Positions 1-5,118 of a DNA stretch of 6,681 bases are shown piece after piece. This DNA comes from Burkholderiales bacterium (GTDB lineage: Bacteria; Pseudomonadota; Gammaproteobacteria; Burkholderiales; SG8-39): NCBI GenBank assembly GCA_029266935.1, contig JAQSVY010000085.1, positions 1 through 6,681 of the forward strand, written 5' to 3'. Position 1 is the stretch's first letter. Every line of letters starts with the position of its first letter. The translations under genes and the position numbers were made by a program. Under the pieces are notes generated by a model that saw nothing but the letters and a program-made list of their open reading frames with translations, had not been told where the DNA came from and searched no databases.

Positions 1-361
1 TGACGCTGAGGTTCTCCTCCCCGCGCGACAGGAACACGGCGAGCTTGCCGTCCTCGATTACCTTGCCGAGGTACACGAAGGGTAGCGGCGGCGCCGCGGG
101 CTTGGCCGGCGGCTGCGGCGGCGCGGCCTCGGCGGGCGGCGCGAAGCTCTTCTGCGCAAAGGGGTCCGCCTTGGCGACCGCGTCCTTGGCTTCCTCGCCG
201 CGGCTCTCGAGCTTCGCCAGGTCGAGCTCGATGCGCGCCGCGAGGCGCGCGGCGGGCTCCACCACGGCGGGCGCGGCGGGCTTCTCGCGCCCGGCGACCA
301 CCGAGGCGAGCAGGCCGAGCACGCCGAGAACAACAAGGACCTTCTTGATGCCGGCTTTCAT
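1..361 (-). CDS. GspC/PilP-like periplasmic linker protein (3' end outside window)
   Basis: The ATG at 361 overlaps the previous stop (ATGA), and AGGA stands 7 nt upstream, so the start is well supported. The frame is open to the left edge, giving 120 visible residues. Residues 4-23 (GIKKVLVVLGVLGLLASVVA) form a signal-anchor or membrane helix. A charged helical stretch follows (40-65). Then comes ADPFAQKSF (65-73), like the DPF motif found before the homology region of GspC and PilP proteins, and a proline/alanine-rich linker (74-94). The segment PFVYLGKVIEDGKLAVFLSRG (94-114) looks like the first strands of the small beta domain that contacts the secretin. By position and pattern it is the GspC/PilP equivalent linking the inner-membrane complex to the secretin. 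It is far too short at this point to show a PDZ domain. It is not confidently one named family. Confidence 0.7.
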   Translation of the reverse strand, partial: MKAGIKKVLVVLGVLGLLASVVAGREKPAAPAVVEPAARLAARIELDLAKLESRGEEAKDAVAKADPFAQKSFAPPAEAAPPQPPAKPAAPPLPFVYLGKVIEDGKLAVFLSRGEENLSV

Positions 362-1188
362 GGCCGCATCCTGTGGATGGCGAGGCGCAGCTCTGCCTGC
401 ACCCGAGCGTCGTTGCGCGACTCGCGCTTGAGCGACACCTTGTCGAGCGACAGCACCGGGATCTCGACCAGCGCGCGCTTCAGGAAGTCGCGGACCTGCG
501 CGTAGCTGCCGCTCACCGGCAGCACGATCTCGTAGCGCTCGAGGCGCGCGCCGGCCGCCTGCGTGCGGTAGACGGCCGAGCGCAGCTCCACGCCGCTCGC
601 GCGCGCGATGCCGTGCAGCTTGGCGAGCCAGTCGGTCGTCTCCTCCTTGCGCTCGAGGAAGCGGTAGAAGGCGGCCAGCCGGTCTGCCCAGGTTGCGGAA
701 ATGGAGAACGACACCGGCCGCTGCGGGTCCTTGCTCTTCTGCTCGTGGCGCACCAGCTGCACGCTGGAGAGCGCCTCGGCCTGCCGCAGGTTGAGCACGT
801 AGGTCAGCGCGGCGAGGTAATCCTTGCTGTCACCGGAGATGGTCACGGTGCCGGCGCGCGGATCGGGCTCGATCGCGAGCAGCGCCACCTGGTCGCTAGA
901 GGCGGACTCGAGCGCGCCGAAGAGGGCGCCCCAGGGCAGCGTCAGGCGCTGCACCGCGTCGCGCGCCGCGGCGAGCTCTTCGGTGGAGGCCTGGGCCGGC
1001 CGCGCCGGCCGCGTCCCCGGCGAGACACGGGCGAGCTTCGCCTCGGCGTCGCGCACCGAGCGGGCGAGCTCGATGTAGCTCGCGCCCGCGTGCGCCGCCG
1101 CGGCGACCGCGACGGCGAGCAGCGCGTGGCCGGCCCAGCGCGAGCGCCGCGCGCCGCGCGCGAAGTCGATGTCGAGTCGCTTCAGCAT
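358..1188 (-). CDS. PilN-like / PilO(GspM)-like fused inner-membrane protein
   Basis: This is a 276-residue protein with one predicted membrane helix (about 18-38) after a basic cytoplasmic N-terminus (MLKRLDIDFARGARRSR). That is the PilN layout, in which the N-terminus binds PilM. A short coiled or linker region (40-80) has a Pro/Ala-rich stretch. The first periplasmic unit (about 83-167: LPWGALFGALESASSDQVALL, then VTISGDSKDYLAALTYVLNL) matches the PilN family pattern. The second unit (about 170-276: helix FYRFLERKEETTDWLAKLHGI, then ASGVELRSAVYR, YEIVLPVSGSYAQVRDFLKR and IPVLSLDKVSLKR) resembles the ferredoxin-like part of PilO/GspM without its own membrane helix. ATG at 1188 is the only in-frame start, because stops lie just upstream; AAGG directly before it is a poor ribosome-binding site. 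TGA overlaps the next gene (ATGA). It probably supplies the periplasmic GspL and GspM functions together. The domain assignment is by pattern only. Confidence 0.75.
   Translation of the reverse strand: MLKRLDIDFARGARRSRWAGHALLAVAVAAAAHAGASYIELARSVRDAEAKLARVSPGTRPARPAQASTEELAAARDAVQRLTLPWGALFGALESASSDQVALLAIEPDPRAGTVTISGDSKDYLAALTYVLNLRQAEALSSVQLVRHEQKSKDPQRPVSFSISATWADRLAAFYRFLERKEETTDWLAKLHGIARASGVELRSAVYRTQAAGARLERYEIVLPVSGSYAQVRDFLKRALVEIPVLSLDKVSLKRESRNDARVQAELRLAIHRMRP
369..372 (-). promoter_or_regulatory. Ribosome-binding site of the GspC/PilP-like gene
   Basis: AGGA lies 7 nt upstream of the ATG at 361 on the minus strand, inside the last codons of the PilN-PilO-like gene. Together with the ATGA overlap it favours coupled translation from this start. 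Confidence 0.5.
994..1010. repeat. 7-bp perfect GC inverted repeat with 3-nt loop inside coding sequence
   Basis: GGCCGGC (994-1000) and GCCGGCC (1004-1010) are separated by CGC. In the mRNA this would be a very stable hairpin, lying in the codons for the Pro/Arg/Ala linker of the PilN-PilO-like protein. It has no U-tract, so it is not a terminator. It may simply reflect GC-rich codons. Confidence 0.5.
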
Positions 1189-1230
1189 CCTTGTTTGCGC
1201 GTCATCGCCGGTATCCGTGCTTCATCACAT

Positions 1231-1974
1231 TTACTCCGCGGCGAGCGCCAGGTCGCGGTAGCTGAGCGCGCGCGCGGACCAGTTCTCGTTCATCTCGGTG
1301 TCGAAGCCGTCTTGCGCGCAGACGATCACGCGCGTGCAGGGCTCGGAGATGCCGAGGAACGCGCTTTCACGCTCGAGCATCTCGGGCAGCATCAGGCGCC
1401 AGCGCTCGTCGCAGCGCCGGCTGCGGATGGCGAGCCACGCGCCGCGCTGGATCAGCACCAGCGTCAGGCGGCCGCGCTCCTCGACCACCACCCAGCAGGA
1501 GCCGCCGCCGACGCTCGCGCGGATGCGGTTGTAGCCGGCGACGAGGAACGGCTGGACCGAAACCAGCCGCAGCTCAGCAGCGGAAAACTTCCCCTTCATC
1601 TGTTCGAGCAATTCTTTGTCGATCGCGCAGGCGAGTCGCGCGCCCCCGGGAGCGGTCTCGCTCACCTTCACTTCCCACTCCGCGGCGCGCGCGCCGTGCA
1701 GGCCGGCGAAGCGGTGGCGCGCAAGCGCGAGCCACTGCTCGGCGCTCTTCAGCGTCTCGTTCCACGGCAGGAGCACGTACCGGGCGAAGGCGTCGGCGAG
1801 CACCACGCTCGCCTCGGCACCCTTGCGCTCGGCGAGCACTGCGTCGAGGGCGGGCAGCGCGACGCGCCAGCCGCCGTCGCCCTGCGGCACGTCGATCGCC
1901 TTCGCGCCGCTGAGGAGGATGCGGTCGGGCCCCAGCCCGATGCGCAGACGCTTGCTACGCCACGAAAGTAACAC
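1231..1974 (-). CDS. gspL: GspL-like cytoplasmic protein (PilM-type, no membrane or periplasmic part)
   Basis: This 247-residue protein resembles the cytoplasmic actin-like half of GspL, which recruits GspE to the membrane, and its pilus counterpart PilM. Visible support: the N-terminal RLRIGLGPDRILLSG strand-turn-strand; VVLADAFARYVLLPW (57-71), resembling the GspL segment with an aromatic residue next to LPW; the helix WLALARHRFAGLHG (81-94); and the later block CWVVVEERGRLTLVLIQRG (160-178). Full-length GspL is about 400 residues, with a membrane helix and a ferredoxin-like periplasmic domain. Here the protein stops (TAA, 1233-1231) before any hydrophobic segment. The start is GTG at 1974, overlapping gspE by 20 nt. 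The missing periplasmic part is probably supplied by the next gene. The symbol is by analogy; pilM-like is an equally fair name. No complete ATP-binding motif could be confirmed by eye. Confidence 0.75.
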   Translation of the reverse strand: MLLSWRSKRLRIGLGPDRILLSGAKAIDVPQGDGGWRVALPALDAVLAERKGAEASVVLADAFARYVLLPWNETLKSAEQWLALARHRFAGLHGARAAEWEVKVSETAPGGARLACAIDKELLEQMKGKFSAAELRLVSVQPFLVAGYNRIRASVGGGSCWVVVEERGRLTLVLIQRGAWLAIRSRRCDERWRLMLPEMLERESAFLGISEPCTRVIVCAQDGFDTEMNENWSARALSYRDLALAAE

Positions 1975-3439
1975 GGTTGATCTCCTCGATTGTTGTATCG
2001 CCGGCCTCGACGAGGCGCAGCGCGGCCTCGCGCAGCGGCACGGTGCCCGCGGCGCACGCCGCCTCCTTGAGCTTTCTCGCCGGCGCGCGCGCCACGATCA
2101 GCTCGCGCATCTCGTCGTTCAGCACCAGCAGCTCGCCGATGGCCTTGCGGCCGCGATAGCCGGTGTTTCTGCATTCCTTGCAACCTTTGCCTTTACAGGA
2201 CGCACAGAGGAGCCGAACGAGGCGTTGCGCCATCACGGCGTTCAGCGCCGATACCAGGTTGTACGGGTCGATCCCCATGTGCACGAAGCGGCCGAGCACG
2301 TCGAGGGCGTTGTTCGCGTGCACCGTGGTGTAGACGAGGTGGCCGGTGAGCGCGGACTGGATCGCGATCTCGGCGGTTTCCGGGTCGCGGATCTCCCCTA
2401 CCATGATGCGGTCAGGGTCGTGGCGCAGGATCGAGCGCAGGCCGCGCGCGAAGGACAGGCCCTTTTGCTCGTTCACGGGGATCTGCAGCACGCCGGGCAG
2501 CTGGTACTCGACCGGGTCTTCGATGGTGATGATCTTGTCCTGGCCCTTGTTCGACTCGCTGATCACCGCGTAGAGCGTGGTGGTCTTACCGCTGCCGGTC
2601 GGGCCAGTCACCAGCACCATCCCGTAGGGCTGGCTGGCAAGGTTTCTCAGGGAAATCTTCATCTCGGAAGAAAATCCCAGTGCATCCAGGGTCAGCCCCT
2701 GCAGCTGGTCGGAAAGCGCGCGCCGGTCGAGGATGCGCAGCACCGCGTCCTCGCCGAACACGCTCGGCATGATCGAGACGCGGAAGTCGATCTCGCGGCC
2801 GTCGCGGCGCGCCTTGAAGCGCCCGTCCTGCGGCACCCGGCGCTCGGCGATGTCGAGCTCCGACATGACCTTGATGCGCGAGATCACCTGCTCGGCGAGC
2901 TCGGCGCCCGGCACCGCCTGCGCCGGCGTGAGCACGCCGTCGACGCGGTACTTGATGGCGAGGCCGGCGCCGGTCGACTCGAGGTGCACGTCGCTCGCGC
3001 CGGTCTTCAGCGCGTCGTAGAGCGTCGAGGCGACCAGGCGCACCACCGTGCCGTCGCCCTCGGCGGCGGCCTCGAAGGAAATCTCGGGCGTGACATGAGA
3101 AGAAATTGTCCGATCGGTGAGGTCTCCTGCGACACCATCGAGAGCCTTCAGGCCGGCTTCCTGCTCCTCGAGGTAGGCGGCCACATCCTCGCGCCGCGCC
3201 AGGCCATAGCGGAAGGGCGCGGCGAGCCGCTCCTCGATCCAGTCCTGCGTGTCGAGGTCGTACGGGTCGCCGAGCACTACCGACACCTGGCCGGCGTCGT
3301 CGCGCAGCGCCACGCAGCCACGCCGCGACGCCTCGGCGTAGGCGACGAGGTCGAACGCCGGCGCGCAGGCGCGCATGGTCTCGAGGGCCATGCTGGCCAT
3401 GCGCAGGCGCGAGGCGAGCTCGGCGAGGTCGGCGCTCAT
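1955..3439 (-). CDS. gspE: Type II secretion assembly ATPase GspE
   Basis: This gene encodes a 494-residue hexameric cytoplasmic ATPase that drives pseudopilus assembly. The start is the ATG at 3439 inside the ATGA overlap with gspF; no clear ribosome-binding site precedes it, so reinitiation is likely. Residues 1-125 form the N-terminal domain expected to dock on the GspL-type protein. The N2 domain (about 130-240) includes ASDVHLE, IKYRVDGVL and FRVSIMP. The ATPase core shows Walker A GPTGSGKTT (279-287, Lys285), an Asp box IITIEDPVEY (about 303-312), an atypical Walker B region RIMVGEIRDPETAE (344-357, Glu349) and a His box TTVHANN (371-377, His374). A tetracysteine zinc motif sits at Cys412, 415, 420 and 423, followed by NTGYRGR. 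The loop between the two Cys pairs is only four residues, much shorter than in EpsE-type proteins. All catalytic motifs are intact. Length is typical of GspE (about 500). Confidence 0.96.
   Translation of the reverse strand: MSADLAELASRLRMASMALETMRACAPAFDLVAYAEASRRGCVALRDDAGQVSVVLGDPYDLDTQDWIEERLAAPFRYGLARREDVAAYLEEQEAGLKALDGVAGDLTDRTISSHVTPEISFEAAAEGDGTVVRLVASTLYDALKTGASDVHLESTGAGLAIKYRVDGVLTPAQAVPGAELAEQVISRIKVMSELDIAERRVPQDGRFKARRDGREIDFRVSIMPSVFGEDAVLRILDRRALSDQLQGLTLDALGFSSEMKISLRNLASQPYGMVLVTGPTGSGKTTTLYAVISESNKGQDKIITIEDPVEYQLPGVLQIPVNEQKGLSFARGLRSILRHDPDRIMVGEIRDPETAEIAIQSALTGHLVYTTVHANNALDVLGRFVHMGIDPYNLVSALNAVMAQRLVRLLCASCKGKGCKECRNTGYRGRKAIGELLVLNDEMRELIVARAPARKLKEAACAAGTVPLREAALRLVEAGDTTIEEINRVTFVA
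1982..1987 (-). promoter_or_regulatory. Ribosome-binding site that decides the GTG start of the gspL-like gene
   Basis: GAGGAG occurs 7 nt before the GTG at 1974 on the minus strand, inside the last codons of gspE. It supports the GTG start and the 20-nt gene overlap. No ATG in this frame lies near enough to the conserved N-terminus to replace it. Confidence 0.65.
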
Positions 3440-4632
3440 TGCAGGCTGCCCGCGAGCTCGAAGATCGGCATGTACATCAGCACCACTACCAGGCCGATGG
3501 CGAGGCCGAGGCAGGCCATCAGCACCGGCTCGAAGGCGCGCGTGAACCATTCGACATAGCGCGCCACCTCGTCGTCGTGGAAGCGCGCGATCTGCCCGAG
3601 CATGCGGCCCATGTCGCCGCTCCTCTCGCCCACACGCATCATGCGCGTGGCGACCGGCGTGGCGAGGCCCGCCGCGCCGAGCGCGTCCGACATCGGCCGG
3701 CCCTGCTCGATGAGGCGCATCGCCTGCGCGAGGCCCGGCCGCAGGTGCGCCCCGAGCAGCCCCTGCACCATGTCGAGCGCGCGCAGCGCTGGCACGCCGG
3801 CGCACAGCAGCATGCCGGTGGTGCGATACACGCGCGAGAGCTGGTAGACCTTCATGCGCTCGCCGAGCGCAGGCAGCTGCCAGAGGCGCACACTGAGCCA
3901 GCTGCGGAACGCCGGCTGGAAAAATGCCCAAAGCGACACCCCCAGGGCTGAAAGCAGAGTCAGAACCATCAAGACCCAGTGATTGCCCACAAAGCTGCCG
4001 AAGGCGAGGAGCAGCCTGGAGAACAGCGGCAGCGTTCCTGCCATGCCCTCGTAGACGCGCGCGAAGCGCGGCACGACGTAGAAGACCAGGAAGGCGAGCA
4101 CCAGCGCGCCCACCGTCACGAGGATGGCCGGGTAGATGCTGGCCGAGACCACTTTCTTCTTCACCCGCCCGAGCTCTTCCTGGTAGGCAAGGTAGCGCTC
4201 GAGCGCCTCGCGCAGGCTGCCGGTGCGCTCGGCGGCCTTCACCGTCGCCACGTAGAGCGGCGAGAAGTGCCCGGGCAGGGCGGCGACCGCCTGCGAAAAC
4301 GGCTCGCCGCGGTGGATCGCGTCGAGCACGACGGCGAGCACCTCGTGGCGCTCGCCGTGGGCGTCCTTTTCGGCAAGGGTCTGCAGCGCCTCGACGAGGT
4401 TGAGCCCCGCCTCGAGCAGCGTCGTCAGCTCCAGGGAGAAAAGCGTCGCCGAGAACGCGCCGCTGCGGCGCAGCCGCAGCGCGGCGAGCCGGCCGCCTTT
4501 CGCCTCGAGCGCGAACACCTCCAGGCCCCGGCCGCGCGCCTGCTCGCGCGCGAGCGCTTCGCTCGGTGCTTCGAGCTCGAGTGAGACGATGTTGCGCTGC
4601 GGGTCGACCGCGTGGATGCTGAACTGCTGCAT
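3436..4632 (-). CDS. gspF: Type II secretion inner-membrane platform protein GspF
   Basis: This gene encodes the 398-residue polytopic platform protein, which couples the GspE ATPase to insertion of pseudopilin subunits. The ATG at 4632 follows a strong purine-rich site. Residues 1-55 form a short N-terminal cytoplasmic region. Two T2SSF helical domains follow at about 62-185 and 265-388. The first contains LTTLLEAGLNLVEAL and VKAAERTGSLREAL; the second contains TGMLLCAGVPALRAL and VGERSGDMGRML. Repeated E-R-(T/S)-G motifs (134-138 and 336-340) are a hallmark of the family. Three membrane helices are predicted at about 166-190, 217-238 and 367-391. Length and architecture are typical. The gene ends with TGA overlapping the gspE start (ATGA). 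The F-then-E order is the reverse of the classical gspE-gspF order. Confidence 0.96.
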   Translation of the reverse strand: MQQFSIHAVDPQRNIVSLELEAPSEALAREQARGRGLEVFALEAKGGRLAALRLRRSGAFSATLFSLELTTLLEAGLNLVEALQTLAEKDAHGERHEVLAVVLDAIHRGEPFSQAVAALPGHFSPLYVATVKAAERTGSLREALERYLAYQEELGRVKKKVVSASIYPAILVTVGALVLAFLVFYVVPRFARVYEGMAGTLPLFSRLLLAFGSFVGNHWVLMVLTLLSALGVSLWAFFQPAFRSWLSVRLWQLPALGERMKVYQLSRVYRTTGMLLCAGVPALRALDMVQGLLGAHLRPGLAQAMRLIEQGRPMSDALGAAGLATPVATRMMRVGERSGDMGRMLGQIARFHDDEVARYVEWFTRAFEPVLMACLGLAIGLVVVLMYMPIFELAGSLQ

Positions 4633-4641
4633 CTCCCTTTT

Positions 4642-4649
4642 CCCTTCCT
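4642..4649 (-). promoter_or_regulatory. Ribosome-binding site of gspF
   Basis: AGGAAGGG lies 9 nt before the gspF ATG on the minus strand, with a second purine run (AAAAGGGAG) touching the start codon. This is a strong independent ribosome-binding site, in contrast with the coupled genes on either side. Confidence 0.6.
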
Positions 4650-4651
4650 AT

Positions 4652-4661
4652 CCTAATTAGG
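4652..4661. repeat. 10-bp perfect palindrome in the gspG-gspF gap
   Basis: CCTAATTAGG is a perfect palindrome in the only non-coding gap over 50 nt in the window. It is much richer in A/T than the surrounding genes. It could be a small regulator site or chance; no match to a known operator is claimed. Confidence 0.45.
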
Positions 4662-4689
4662 CTTGAAGAAGAAACCGCCTTTTGCAAGC
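4661..4689 (-). other. Possible imperfect stem-loop between gspG and gspF
   Basis: GCTTG at 4661-4665 pairs with CAAGC at 4685-4689. Partial A-U pairing can continue inward (the AAAAG side against CTTCTT). No run of U follows the stem on the minus strand, so it is not a standard intrinsic terminator. Because pseudopilin is needed in excess over GspF, an mRNA processing or stability element is plausible here, but the pairing is weak. Confidence 0.3.
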
Positions 4690-4702
4690 TGAGCCGGTGT
4701 CG

Positions 4703-5116
4703 TCAATAGATGCCGATATCGGCGTCCTCGCCGCTGCCGCCGGCCTTGCCGTCGCGGCCGAAGGAGACCACCTCGAACTCGTGGCCGGGCTTCGAGCCCG
4801 GGGCCCGGTACATGTACGGCCGTCCCCACGGATCGGCGGGCACCGCCTTCTTGAGGTAGGGCCCGTTCCAGTTCGCCGCGCTTGCGGGCTTCGCCACCAG
4901 GGCCTCGAGGCCTTCCTCGGGGCTCGGATAACGCCGCACGTCGAGGCGGTACTGGTCGAGCGCCTTCTCTAGCGAGTCGATCTGCGAGCGCGCCACCTGG
5001 ACCTCGGACCTTCCCACCTGGGAGAAGTAGCGCGGAGCTACGTACCCGGCGAGCAGGCCGATGATCACGATGACGACCAGCAGCTCGAGCAGTGTGAATC
5101 CGGCCTGGCGCCGCAT
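4703..5116 (-). CDS. gspG: Type II secretion major pseudopilin GspG
   Basis: This gene encodes a 137-residue type IV pilin-like protein that polymerises into the periplasmic pseudopilus of the T2SS. The start codon is ATG at 5116, two bases after the upstream stop and preceded by a GAGG ribosome-binding site. It places a six-residue leader MRRQAG directly before FTLLELLVVIVIIGLL. This is the prepilin peptidase (GspO/PilD) motif: cleavage after Gly6, N-methylation of Phe, and Glu at mature position 5. The hydrophobic helix spans residues 7-28. The C-terminal half has the family hallmarks GPYLKKAVPADPWGRPY (residues 85-101) and the calcium-site region FGRDGKAGGSGEDADIG (119-135). The length is normal for GspG and nothing appears degraded. 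Minor pseudopilins H, I, J and K do not follow it, unlike in the classical operon, and would have to lie elsewhere. Confidence 0.97.
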   Translation of the reverse strand: MRRQAGFTLLELLVVIVIIGLLAGYVAPRYFSQVGRSEVQVARSQIDSLEKALDQYRLDVRRYPSPEEGLEALVAKPASAANWNGPYLKKAVPADPWGRPYMYRAPGSKPGHEFEVVSFGRDGKAGGSGEDADIGIY

Positions 5117-5118
5117 GG

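Noticed and set aside
58..336. 92-residue minus-strand open frame near the left edge
   Set aside because: It is extremely Arg/Pro/Ser-rich and out of frame with the GspC/PilP-like gene, which has a coupled start, a membrane helix and a recognisable beta segment.
994..1010. Strong GC hairpin considered as an intrinsic terminator
   Set aside because: It lies inside a coding region and no U-run follows on the minus strand.
1225..1233. Tiny ATG-TGA minimal open frame right after the GspL-like stop codon
   Set aside because: Start-stop pairs arise easily by chance, and nothing shows it is translated or regulatory.
373..1971. 532-codon open frame on the plus strand
   Set aside because: It lies antisense to the PilN-PilO-like and GspL-like genes. 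Long antisense frames are expected in GC-rich genes with strong third-position bias, and the translation is Arg/Ala/His/Gln-rich with no recognisable domain.
1616..3559. 647-codon open frame on the plus strand opposite gspE
   Set aside because: It is a mirror of the gspE coding frame. gspE has intact catalytic motifs, while the plus-strand product is low-complexity and His/Arg/Val-rich.
1955..4687. A 910-residue minus-strand reading of the gspE frame running through gspF
   Set aside because: Only the part from 3439 matches GspE. The upstream part is an out-of-frame reading of gspF rich in Arg/Ala, and ATG 3439 sits at the expected ATGA junction.
4633..4690. Sigma-70 promoter in the gspG-gspF gap (TTGCAA and TAATTA)
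   Set aside because: The spacing is 22 nt, too long for a normal promoter, and neither box is close enough to consensus to stand alone.
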